From: DASTYK01 sp964384585
GTDB lineage: Bacteria; Gemmatimonadota; Gemmatimonadetes; Longimicrobiales; RSA9
Length of the DNA stretch: 33,322 bases
NCBI GenBank assembly: GCA_964384585.1
Contig: CAYLME010000017.1
Span: forward strand, 1 to 33,322
Direction of reading: 5' to 3'
In this document: positions 24,634-31,737 of the stretch, in pieces
Position numbering within the stretch: the first letter of the stretch is position 1
How the letters are laid out: every line of letters begins with the position of its first letter
Translations under genes and position numbers: made by a program
Notes under the pieces: generated by a model
Told to the model about the DNA's origin: nothing
The model's database searches: none
What the model saw: only the letters and a program-made list of their open reading frames with translations

Positions 24634-25490
24634 GACACTCGATCGGCGCCGGCACTCGCGTCTATACGCTCCTCGGCAACCCCGTCGCCCATTCGCGCTC
24701 GCCGGACATGATCAATGCCGCGTTCAACGAGCACGGGATCGATGCCGTGTACGTGGCGCTGCGTTGCTCCGACGCCGACGTCGCCACGCTCGTACGCGCG
24801 ATCGCACAGGCCGGCGGTGGCGGCAACATCACCGTGCCACACAAGGCACGGGCACGCACCGCTGTCGATCGTCCGAGCGAGGCAGTGGTGCGCACCGGCG
24901 CGTGCAACACGTTCTGGGCCGGTGAGGGCGGCGTGCACGGTGACAACACGGACGTCGAAGGCGTCCATGTGGCCACCGCCGCGCTCATCGGGAGCGCCGT
25001 GGGTATCCGCGTGCTGCTGCTCGGCGCCGGCGGCGCCGCACGTGCGGCCGCCTGGGCACTCCTCGAGGCCGGCGCCGCGCGCGTCGATGTGCTCAACCGC
25101 ACGCCGCATCGCGCCGCCCAGCTCGTGCACGGCCTCGGCACCCCCCGGCTGCGTGTGGCACACCAGGTCGGCACCGCCGACCTGCTGGTCAATGCGACCA
25201 CCCTCGGGCTCCGCCCGCATGACCCGCTCCCCATCCGGGAGCAGATGCTGCCGAACTTCGGAGCCGTGCTCGACCTCGTGTACCAACCGGACGAAACCCC
25301 CCTCGTTCATGCCGCACGCAATGCTGGCGTCCACGCGATGGACGGGACGACCATGCTCCTCGCACAGGGCGCCGCGGCCTACCGCTGCTGGACCGGCCGT
25401 GAGGCGCCGATGGAGACGATGAGAGCGGCGCTGGGATCCGGTGGGGTGGACCCGGTAGGGCGGGCGGTGTCCGGGTCCGAGTATGAGTGA
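24630..25490 (+). CDS. aroE: Shikimate dehydrogenase
   Basis: This 286-aa NADPH enzyme reduces 3-dehydroshikimate to shikimate in aromatic amino acid synthesis. Substrate-binding serines lie in GNPVAHSRSP. The catalytic pair is K72 (NITVPHKARA) and D108 (DNTDVEG). The Rossmann nucleotide loop is GAGGAARAA, followed by VLNRTPHRA, whose Asn-Arg-Thr fits NADPH preference. C-terminal motifs (DLVYQPDETPLVHAAR, GTTMLLAQGAAAYRCWTG) are also present. The gene starts in a four-base overlap with the phosphatase gene. Confidence 0.94.
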   Translation: MRHSIGAGTRVYTLLGNPVAHSRSPDMINAAFNEHGIDAVYVALRCSDADVATLVRAIAQAGGGGNITVPHKARARTAVDRPSEAVVRTGACNTFWAGEGGVHGDNTDVEGVHVATAALIGSAVGIRVLLLGAGGAARAAAWALLEAGAARVDVLNRTPHRAAQLVHGLGTPRLRVAHQVGTADLLVNATTLGLRPHDPLPIREQMLPNFGAVLDLVYQPDETPLVHAARNAGVHAMDGTTMLLAQGAAAYRCWTGREAPMETMRAALGSGGVDPVGRAVSGSEYE

Positions 25491-25575
25491 GGGCACGGTG
25501 TAGGTTCGTCAGTACTTCCGGGCCCGACCCTCCCGGACCATGGCCGCGCCCCGTCAATCGCCGCACCCTCAACAC

Positions 25576-26322
25576 ATGCTCCGCGCTCTCCTCGACGTAC
25601 TGCTGCCACCCGCCTGCCTCGCCTGCAGCGACCCGATCCGGGCAGGGGACGACGCGCGCCTCGTCTGCAGGCTGTGTCGCGCGCGGCTTCGTCGCCTGCC
25701 ATGGCCGCACTGCGAGCGGTGCGGGGCGCCGTTGCTGCGGACCGGCCGGCACGGTGTCTCACAGTGCCTCGAATGTGTGGGCTGGCCTGTCGCGGTGCGT
25801 GCCGCACGCTCGGCGGTACTGCTCGCGCCGCCCGCCGACACCATCGTCCACCAGATGAAGTACCGCGGCTGGCGCGCTCTCGCCCGGCCGATCGCGGAAT
25901 GCATGGCACCCATCGTGCTGCCGCGCGACGCCGAGGAGGAGGCACGCGTGTGCGTACCCGTCCCCACGACGGCTGAGCGTCTGCGTACGCGCGGGTACAA
26001 CCAGGCTGCGTGCATCGCCGAAGAATATGCCCGGCTGACCGGTCGCACCGTCGAGCCGCTGCTCGAGCGCAGCCGCGCGCAGGACACGCAGACGCACTTG
26101 CAGCCCGCGGCACGCTCGGCTAACGTGGCCGGCGCGTTCCGCGTACGCCGCGGCGCCGATGCGATGCTGCGCGACGCGCACGTCCTCCTCGTCGATGATG
26201 TGCTCACGACCGGCGCGACGATCGCCGAGTGCGCCACCACGCTGGTCGTGGCAGGCGCACGCTGTGTTACAGCCGTTACCTTCGCGCGCGCGCTCGATGC
26301 GCGCCGACTCACAGGAACCTAG
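25576..26322 (+). CDS. comF: ComF-family amidophosphoribosyltransferase-like protein
   Basis: This protein of ~248 aa (ATG at 25576; an in-frame ATG at 25540 would add 12 residues) has the ComF layout. An N-terminal zinc-ribbon has repeated Cys pairs (CLAC, CRLC, CERC, CLEC), and a C-terminal phosphoribosyltransferase domain carries the PRPP loop VLLVDDVLTTGATIAEC. Family members assist uptake of single-stranded DNA during transformation, as in Bacillus ComFC and Haemophilus ComF; a direct catalytic function is not established. I picked the later start because family proteins typically begin just before ALLDVLLPP. It lies 85 bases after aroE and 12 bases before gap. Confidence 0.85.
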   Translation: MLRALLDVLLPPACLACSDPIRAGDDARLVCRLCRARLRRLPWPHCERCGAPLLRTGRHGVSQCLECVGWPVAVRAARSAVLLAPPADTIVHQMKYRGWRALARPIAECMAPIVLPRDAEEEARVCVPVPTTAERLRTRGYNQAACIAEEYARLTGRTVEPLLERSRAQDTQTHLQPAARSANVAGAFRVRRGADAMLRDAHVLLVDDVLTTGATIAECATTLVVAGARCVTAVTFARALDARRLTGT

Positions 26323-26334
26323 AGAGCTCGCACC

Positions 26335-27354
26335 ATGGCCAGTAACGACCGCATCAAGGTCGCGATCAACGGATTCGGACGCATCGGCCGCAACATCCTG
26401 CGCTCCGCCAAGAAGACCGGCGCACCCGTCGATTTCGTTGCCGTCAACGATCTCACGGACAACGCCACGCTCGCGCACCTGCTCAAGTATGACTCCGTGC
26501 ACGGCGCCTATCCCGGCACGGTCGAAGTCACGAAGAACGGTATCACCGTCGATGGGGACGAGATCCGCGTCTTCGAGGAGAAGGACCCGGGCAAGCTGCC
26601 ATGGAAGGACCTCGGCGTGGACATCGTCTTCGAGTCCACCGGCCGCTTCACCAAGCGCGCTGATGCCGCGAAGCACATCGAGGCCGGCGCGCGCAAGGTC
26701 ATCATCACCGCGCCGGGCAAGGACGAGGATATCACGATCGTGATGGGCGTCAACCACGAGAAGTACGACGACGCATCGCACCAGGTCATCAGCAACGCGA
26801 GCTGCACGACGAACTGCCTCGTGCCCGTCGTCAAGGTCATTCGCGACAACTTCGGGTTCGAGAGCGGCTTCATGACCACCGTGCACTCCTACACGAACGA
26901 CCAGAACATTCTCGACCTGCCGCACAAGGATCTGCGGCGCGCACGTGCCGCGGCCATGTCGATCATCCCGACGACCACCGGCGCCGCCAAGGCGACGTCG
27001 CTCGTCATTCCGGAGCTGAAGGGGAAGATCGACGGCATCGCCATGCGCGTGCCGACACCCGACGTCTCCATTGTCGATCTCGTCGCACGCGTCGAGCGCG
27101 ATGTGAGCGTCGAGCAGCTCAACAATGCATTCCGTGAAGCTGCGAACGGCGCACTGAAAGGTGTGCTCGCAGTGAGCGACGAAGAACTCGTCAGCATCGA
27201 TTACACGGGCAATCCGAACAGCTCGATCGTCGACCTCGGCTGCACTGCAGTCATCGGTGATCGGCTCGTCAAGGTCGTCTCCTGGTACGACAACGAGTGG
27301 GGTTATTCGTGCCGCTGCGTCGACCTCGCCGTCCACGTCGCGGGCGTTCGCTGA
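26335..27354 (+). CDS. gap: Type I glyceraldehyde-3-phosphate dehydrogenase
   Basis: This 339-aa glycolytic enzyme oxidises glyceraldehyde-3-phosphate with NAD+ and phosphate. Residues visible: NGFGRIGRN at the N-terminus, catalytic C157 in ASCTTNC, base H184 in TTVHSYTNDQ, and the C-terminal SWYDNEWGYSCR. The Asp after VN (VNDLTD) favours NAD+ over NADP+. It closes the long plus-strand run, being separated from comF by only 12 bases. Glycolytic gap is often followed directly by pgk; here a hairpin, a promoter and two other genes intervene. Confidence 0.96.
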   Translation: MASNDRIKVAINGFGRIGRNILRSAKKTGAPVDFVAVNDLTDNATLAHLLKYDSVHGAYPGTVEVTKNGITVDGDEIRVFEEKDPGKLPWKDLGVDIVFESTGRFTKRADAAKHIEAGARKVIITAPGKDEDITIVMGVNHEKYDDASHQVISNASCTTNCLVPVVKVIRDNFGFESGFMTTVHSYTNDQNILDLPHKDLRRARAAAMSIIPTTTGAAKATSLVIPELKGKIDGIAMRVPTPDVSIVDLVARVERDVSVEQLNNAFREAANGALKGVLAVSDEELVSIDYTGNPNSSIVDLGCTAVIGDRLVKVVSWYDNEWGYSCRCVDLAVHVAGVR

Positions 27355-27389
27355 CGAAGCAGCCAAGTTCGCGTCCTGCAGGCATTTAG

Positions 27390-27432
27390 CGGCGGCAGTT
27401 CAACCACTTTGGGATGTGGAGAACTGCCGCCG
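27390..27432 (+). terminator. Long hairpin downstream of gap (terminator or attenuator-like)
   Basis: A perfect 12-bp inverted repeat (27390-27401 with 27421-27432, CGGCGGCAGTTC) encloses an inner CCAC/GTGG pair with loop TTTGGGAT. It begins 35 bases after the gap stop. No T tract follows; instead the -35 box of the next promoter starts at 27433. It may end gap transcription, stabilise the gap mRNA 3' end, or act as a protein-binding site. Confidence 0.55.
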
Positions 27433-27461
27433 TTGACGCGGACTGGAGGGGGTGTTACCAT
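27433..27461 (+). promoter_or_regulatory. Sigma70-type promoter for the zinc-ribbon/hydrolase pair
   Basis: TTGACG (27433-27438), exactly 17 bases of spacer and TACCAT (27456-27461) match the consensus at 5/6 and 4/6. The leader to the ATG at 27578 is about 110 bases, long enough for regulation, although I see no recognised riboswitch in it. Confidence 0.6.
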
Positions 27462-27577
27462 GGGTCTGAGAGGGTGACCGCGAGCCATTGCGGCGGTGTC
27501 GAGCCTCCGCATCTGCCGTGCGTGGCATACATCTGGCGCTGGCAGTCCGGAACGTTACGCAACGCGCTGGAGGAGCG

Positions 27578-27781
27578 ATGATGGCCACTCACAGTGAGCT
27601 GCTCTCTGGGACGTATCGGTGTCCCGTGTGCGGCCATCGGGATGTCGCGGAGCTGGACGTATGCAACCCGGTTCGTGTCGTCACTTGCAGTTACTGCGAA
27701 ACCCCTCTCGAGGTAACAGCGCGAGGTCCTGATTCGGTGCGGTTTTCAGTCCAGGTGGCTGAGGAACCAACCCGCGGGTGA
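27578..27781 (+). CDS. Small zinc-ribbon protein
   Basis: This is a 67-aa protein (or 66 from the second ATG at 27581). The start is fixed by GGAGGAG seven bases upstream. Two Cys pairs, CPVCGH and CSYCET, spaced ~26 residues apart, form a likely zinc ribbon; the remainder is hydrophilic with a short beta-like tail (DSVRFSVQVAEEP). Longer in-frame readings upstream are Arg-rich and lack a ribosome site. Single zinc-ribbon proteins of this size include regulators and small adaptor proteins; I do not recognise a specific family. It has its own promoter, and its stop overlaps the hydrolase start (GTGA). Confidence 0.75.
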   Translation: MMATHSELLSGTYRCPVCGHRDVAELDVCNPVRVVTCSYCETPLEVTARGPDSVRFSVQVAEEPTRG

Positions 27782-28749
27782 GTGAGATGGACATCCCTGC
27801 GACCCTTGAGGGGCGCAGCGGCCACGGTGTCGAAAGGCGCCGTGGCCGCTCTCTTTTTGATACCCCGGATGCGCGACTGGACGCGGCGCAGGCACGGCTG
27901 CTGGAGCTGGGTGAGGCGGCTGCGCAGCGGCATCTGACGCTGGTCGGCAACGGATCCGTTCATCACCTGGAGCTTGGGCGCGGCAGGCCGCTCGTTCTGC
28001 TGCACGGCGCGGGCGGCGGTGGTGCCAACTGGTACCGGCTGCTGGGTGGGCTGTCCATCGGCCGCCGTGTCATCGCACCGGACCTGCCCGGCTTCGCACA
28101 TTCGGACCCGATCGCGTTGAGCGCGCCACTGGGGCGTTCGACGGCCCGCACGATCGGTCAGTGGCTGCGGCAGGTGGTGCCGACCGGATGCGACGTTGTT
28201 GCGACATCGTCTGGCGGGCTCATCGCGATGCGGCTCGCGCAGGCGCAACCGGTTCCCATCGGCCGTATCGCACTGATCGATACGGTGGGTCTGGGCCGTG
28301 AGCTGCCGTGGCTGGTCCGGATCGCCGCGACGAGAGCGGGCGGTGCAGTGCTGCTGCGCCGCTCGACGCGCCTGGGAATCCGCGCACAACTCCGGCTGCT
28401 CATGACGTCGGCGCGCCTGCCGTGCGCGCACGAAGACGCACTCGTCGAGTATCTGCACGCCTCGTCCGTCATGGAATGCGCGCGGGATTTCCCGCAGGCG
28501 CTCCGGCTGTTCGGCGGACTGCGCGGGCAGGCCGAAGTACTGGGCGATGCCGAGCTGCGCGCGCTCCGACTGCCGGTACTGCTGGCGTGGGGCGAGCACG
28601 ACCGCTTCCTGCCGCGTGCGCACGCGGAGCGTGCGCTCCGTCTGCTGCCCGATGCCCAGCTTGCCGTGATTCCCGGCGCCGGTCACTCCCCGAACTGGGA
28701 ACGCCCCGAAGCGCTCCACGCCCGTCTCCAGCCATTCCTCGACGCGTAG
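27778..28749 (+). CDS. Alpha/beta-fold hydrolase
   Basis: This protein of up to 323 aa starts at a GTG overlapping the zinc-ribbon stop by four bases (an ATG three codons later is an alternative). Residues ~70-320 show an alpha/beta hydrolase fold: the oxyanion-hole motif LLHGAGGGGANW, strand IAPDLPGFAHSD, nucleophile elbow VVATSSGGLIAMRLA (likely S144; the usual leading Gly is Ala), acid region AWGEHDRF, and the catalytic His in IPGAGHSPNWE. The first ~50 residues are charged and helical. Esterase, lipase or C-C hydrolase activity is possible; the substrate is unknown. Coupling to the zinc-ribbon gene suggests a related role. Confidence 0.85.
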   Translation: MSEMDIPATLEGRSGHGVERRRGRSLFDTPDARLDAAQARLLELGEAAAQRHLTLVGNGSVHHLELGRGRPLVLLHGAGGGGANWYRLLGGLSIGRRVIAPDLPGFAHSDPIALSAPLGRSTARTIGQWLRQVVPTGCDVVATSSGGLIAMRLAQAQPVPIGRIALIDTVGLGRELPWLVRIAATRAGGAVLLRRSTRLGIRAQLRLLMTSARLPCAHEDALVEYLHASSVMECARDFPQALRLFGGLRGQAEVLGDAELRALRLPVLLAWGEHDRFLPRAHAERALRLLPDAQLAVIPGAGHSPNWERPEALHARLQPFLDA

Positions 28750-28769
28750 TCGCCAGAACGGACATCTGC

Positions 28770-28799
28770 TTGATTCGCGCGCTCCGCCCCGGGTATGTT
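28770..28799 (+). promoter_or_regulatory. Candidate promoter for pgk-tpiA-secG
   Basis: TTGATT (28770-28775), an 18-base spacer and TATGTT (28794-28799) match at 4/6 each. The layout (TTG, 18 bases, TATGTT) is the same as for the citrate synthase candidate. It lies 21 bases after the hydrolase stop and 38 before the pgk ATG. Confidence 0.45.
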
Positions 28800-28837
28800 G
28801 CCGCCCCGCTGCAGGCGTGGATTCCCGGAGTGATGCA

Positions 28838-30052
28838 ATGGCGAAGCGAACGATCGAGGACCTGGGTGCGGACGAGCTGAGTGGCCGGCGTGTGCTCGTG
28901 CGCGTGGACTACAACGTACCGATCGAGGACGGGGTGGTCGGTGACGACACGCGCATTCGCGCGACGATCCCGACGATCGAGTACCTGCTGGAGCGCGGCG
29001 CGCGCGTGGTGCTGGCGTCGCATCTCGGCCGGCCGAAGGGGACGTGGAACGACGAGTTCACGCTCGGACCGGTCGCGTCGCGCCTGCGCGAACACCTGCC
29101 CGGTCGGAATGTCGCCTTCGTGAGCGACATCGTTGGCGCCGATGCGAAGCATGCGATCGACGCACTTCAACCGGGTGCCGTGCTGCTGCTCGAGAACACG
29201 CGTTTCCTGGCGGGCGAGGAGACGAATGACCGCAAGCTGAGCGAGGCGCTGGCAGCGGAGGCCGATGTCTTCGTCAACGACGCATTCGGCGCCGCGCATC
29301 GCGCGCATGCATCGACCTGCGGGATCGCCGAGGTGATGAAGCAGGAGGGGCGTCCTGCGGTCGCCGGAATGCTGATGGAGAAGGAGCTGCGCTTCCTCGG
29401 CGACGCACTCGCGGATCCGGAACGGCCGTTCGTCGCGATCCTGGGCGGTGCGAAGATCTCCGGCAAGCTGGACGTGATCGAGAACCTGCTGCCGCGCGTG
29501 GACCAGCTCGTGATCGGTGGTGCCATGGCGAACACGTTCTTTGCCGCACTCGGCCTCGAGACCGGCAAGTCGCTCGTCGAGCAGGACCGCGTGGAGATGG
29601 CCAGGGAACTGCTCGAGCGCGCGGGCGCGAAGCTCGTCCTGCCGGTTGACTGCGTGGTCGCCGGTGAGCCGAAGGAGAACGCGCGCACGTTCCTGATGGA
29701 GCGTACCGAGGTGCCGCCCGAGGGCGCGATCTACGATATCGGACCGAAGAGTGTCGCGACGTTCCGTGATTTCGTCGAGCGGGCACGCACGATCCTCTGG
29801 AACGGGCCGATGGGCCTGTTCGAGGTGGAGCCATTCGCAGAAGGTACACGCGGCGTCGCCCGCGCGGTCGCCGCTGCGACGGACCGGGGTGCAACGACCA
29901 TCGTCGGCGGTGGCGACACCGTTGCCGCAGTCGAGGAAGCAGGTGTCGCGGAGCGAATCACGCACGTGTCCACCGGCGGTGGCGCATCGCTCGAGTTCCT
30001 CGAGGGACGCACACTCCCCGGTGTCGCCGTGCTCGACGAGGTGGAGGCATGA
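28838..30052 (+). CDS. pgk: Phosphoglycerate kinase
   Basis: This 404-aa glycolytic enzyme makes ATP from 1,3-bisphosphoglycerate. Substrate-binding N-domain motifs (RVLVRVDYNVP, LASHLGRPKG) and C-domain nucleotide motifs (GGAKISGKLDVIENLL, ILWNGPMGLFEVE, VGGGDTVAAVEE, STGGGASLEFLEG) are all intact. I start at the ATG behind GGAG (28827-28830), seven codons after an in-frame upstream ATG that has no ribosome site. It overlaps tpiA by four bases (ATGA). Confidence 0.96.
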   Translation: MAKRTIEDLGADELSGRRVLVRVDYNVPIEDGVVGDDTRIRATIPTIEYLLERGARVVLASHLGRPKGTWNDEFTLGPVASRLREHLPGRNVAFVSDIVGADAKHAIDALQPGAVLLLENTRFLAGEETNDRKLSEALAAEADVFVNDAFGAAHRAHASTCGIAEVMKQEGRPAVAGMLMEKELRFLGDALADPERPFVAILGGAKISGKLDVIENLLPRVDQLVIGGAMANTFFAALGLETGKSLVEQDRVEMARELLERAGAKLVLPVDCVVAGEPKENARTFLMERTEVPPEGAIYDIGPKSVATFRDFVERARTILWNGPMGLFEVEPFAEGTRGVARAVAAATDRGATTIVGGGDTVAAVEEAGVAERITHVSTGGGASLEFLEGRTLPGVAVLDEVEA

Positions 30053-30810
30053 GCGCATTCGCACGGCCGGTGATCGCCGGCAACTGGAAGATGCACAAGG
30101 GTCCGGGCGAGACCGCCGCGTTCTTCGCGGCGTTCCTCACCGACGTCAGGGTGCCCGAGGACCGCACCGTCGTGTTCTTTCCGCCGGCCATCTCCCTCGG
30201 CGCGGCACGCGATGCGCTCGGCGGACGGCGTGACATCCTGCTCGGCGTGCAGAACATCCACTGGGAGTCGCAGGGCGCGTTCACAGGCGAGACGAGCGCG
30301 CCGATGGCGCGGGACGCGGGCGCGCAGGTGGTGCTGTGCGGACACTCCGAGCGACGCCACGTCTTCGGTGAGACCAACGAGGAGGTCGGCCGCAAGGCGG
30401 CAGCGGCATTCGCCGCCGGTCTGGTCCCGATGATATGCGTGGGCGAGAAGCTGGAGGAACGCGAGGCGGGAAGCCTCGAGGCCGTCGTGCTGCGGCAGCT
30501 CGATGCGGCGCTCGCGGGACTCGCCGACAGCGACGTCGCACGGGTGGCCGTCGCATACGAGCCGGTCTGGGCGATCGGGACCGGCCGCAATGCGACGCCC
30601 GAGGACGCGGCCGCCGCGCATGCCATCCTGCGCGCACGGCTGCGCGCGCGCATCGGGGATGCCGCGGCGAACGTGCCGATCCTGTATGGCGGCTCGGTCA
30701 AGCCGGAGAACGCCGCCGCACTCCTGGCCGCGAGCGACGTGGACGGGCTGCTCGTCGGCGGCGCCAGCCTGGATCCCGCCGGCTTCGGCCGCATCGTGAA
30801 CGCGGGCTAG
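30049..30810 (+). CDS. tpiA: Triose-phosphate isomerase
   Basis: This 253-aa TIM-barrel enzyme interconverts dihydroxyacetone phosphate and glyceraldehyde-3-phosphate. Catalytic residues are in place: K14 (GNWKMHK), H99 (CGHSERR) and E171 (AYEPVWAIGTG). The phosphate-binding motifs YGGSVKPEN and GLLVGGASL are also present. It is translationally coupled to pgk and lies 66 bases before secG, an arrangement found in many bacteria. Confidence 0.96.
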   Translation: MSAFARPVIAGNWKMHKGPGETAAFFAAFLTDVRVPEDRTVVFFPPAISLGAARDALGGRRDILLGVQNIHWESQGAFTGETSAPMARDAGAQVVLCGHSERRHVFGETNEEVGRKAAAAFAAGLVPMICVGEKLEEREAGSLEAVVLRQLDAALAGLADSDVARVAVAYEPVWAIGTGRNATPEDAAAAHAILRARLRARIGDAAANVPILYGGSVKPENAAALLAASDVDGLLVGGASLDPAGFGRIVNAG

Positions 30811-30876
30811 ACCTTGCGCAGGCGTCCGGGTGCCGCGAAACTCAATGGCTGACTGAATGTTTTCCGGAGCACACGC

Positions 30877-31269
30877 GTGTACACGTTCCTGCTGATTCTC
30901 CTGATCCTCGACGGTCTGCTGCTCACGGTGGTCGTGCTGCTGCAGTCGGGGAAGGGCGGTGGCCTGGCCGCGATGGGCGGTGCGGGCACCTCGACGGATT
31001 CCGTGATCGGCGGCCGCCAGGCCGCCACCCTGCTGACCAAGGCAAGCTGGATCGGTGGCGGCCTCTTCCTGGCGCTCGCCCTCGTCCTGTCGATCCTTTC
31101 GTCACGGGCGACCACTGCGGATTCGATCCTGCGCCAGGAATTCCAGCAGGGGCCCGTCCAGCCGTTGCAGCCGGTGGTTCCGGGTACGACGCCGCAGGAA
31201 GGCGCTCAGCCGGAGGCTGCACCTGTGCCGGGCACCACGCCGGCCGGTGATCCGCCCGAGGGACAGTAG
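30877..31269 (+). CDS. secG: Preprotein translocase subunit SecG
   Basis: This 130-aa inner-membrane subunit of the Sec translocon has two transmembrane helices (about residues 2-20 and 56-72). Between them lies the conserved cytoplasmic loop LLQSGKGGGLAAMGGAG. The C-terminal ~50 residues are Pro/Gln/Thr-rich (PLQPVVPGTTPQEG repeated as PVPGTTPAGD) and probably disordered. The start is a GTG preceded by CCGGAG (30864-30869), chosen because the first helix begins immediately after it. The gene ends before a strong hairpin. Confidence 0.9.
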   Translation: MYTFLLILLILDGLLLTVVVLLQSGKGGGLAAMGGAGTSTDSVIGGRQAATLLTKASWIGGGLFLALALVLSILSSRATTADSILRQEFQQGPVQPLQPVVPGTTPQEGAQPEAAPVPGTTPAGDPPEGQ

Positions 31270-31300
31270 CCCGGGGCACGCGCACCGACCCGCAATAGAC

Positions 31301-31332
31301 GAGGGCCCGATCACTGGCGTGACCGGGCCCTC
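31301..31332. terminator. Bidirectional terminator between secG and the small minus-strand gene
   Basis: A 14-bp stem (31301-31314 with 31319-31332, one mismatch) closes on TGGC. It lies 32 bases past the secG stop and 25 bases past the convergent 66-aa gene's stop, so it can serve both. T tracts on either side are short. Confidence 0.7.
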
Positions 31333-31356
31333 TCTGCATTCGACGCGTGTTGCCGT

Positions 31357-31557
31357 TCAGCCGCCGTCACGCACGCGGTCCCAGGCGTATCCGTGCGAAA
31401 CGTCGTATGTCGTTTCGTAGGGTCCGAGCGGCATCGAGTCGCGCGTCTCCCGGCGATTCTCGAGTCGGTCAGCGTACCAGGGCCGGGCCGCAGCATTTCG
31501 CGGCCGGCGCTGCCGCGCAGGGCGGCGCTTCCATGCGGGGCGATCGTCGTTCGGCAT
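31357..31557 (-). CDS. Small arginine-rich protein of unknown function
   Basis: This 66-aa predicted protein is supported by a clear ribosome site (GCAGGAG, seven bases before the ATG) and by sharing a bidirectional terminator with secG. The first 40 residues are very basic (KRRPARQRRPR, RLENRRETR). The last 25 are aromatic and polar (LGPYETTYDVSHGYAWDRVRDGG), a non-random pattern unlike the surrounding shadow frames. A longer in-frame start (31665) lacks a ribosome site. It has no Cys, no signal peptide and no membrane helix, so it could bind nucleic acid or another acidic partner; I recognise no family. An overlapping 96-codon reading in another frame looks random by comparison. Confidence 0.6.
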   Translation of the reverse strand: MPNDDRPAWKRRPARQRRPRNAAARPWYADRLENRRETRDSMPLGPYETTYDVSHGYAWDRVRDGG

Positions 31558-31656
31558 ACGGTCTCCTGCATTTCGATTCCCGCCGGATGACGGGGCGACA
31601 CCCGGCGCTGTCACGGCGGTATACGCGGGAAGAGCAACGCGCCGCAACGTCCTTCC

Positions 31657-31685
31657 TTGACGCAACTTCGGGGCCCGCTCATTAT
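31657..31685 (+). promoter_or_regulatory. Sigma70-type promoter for the E1 alpha/beta operon
   Basis: TTGACG (31657-31662), a 17-base spacer and CATTAT (31680-31685) match at 5/6 and 4/6. The leader to the ATG at 31738 is about 45 bases. This also argues against reading the protein from 31657. Confidence 0.55.
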
Positions 31686-31737
31686 GCCCGCTTCGAGAGC
31701 GGAACTTCCGTTCTCACGTACTCTGCGCAGGATGAGA

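Noticed and set aside
25759..27366. A 535-codon minus-strand open frame opposite comF and gap
   Set aside because: The plus strand holds intact catalytic motifs of GAPDH and ComF; the antisense product has low-information composition.
28469..30064. A 531-codon minus-strand open frame opposite pgk
   Set aside because: It is antisense to full-length phosphoglycerate kinase with all motifs.
31311..31601. A 96-codon minus-strand frame overlapping the 66-aa gene
   Set aside because: Composition looks random, there is no ribosome site, and it would read through the terminator hairpin; the other frame has better support.
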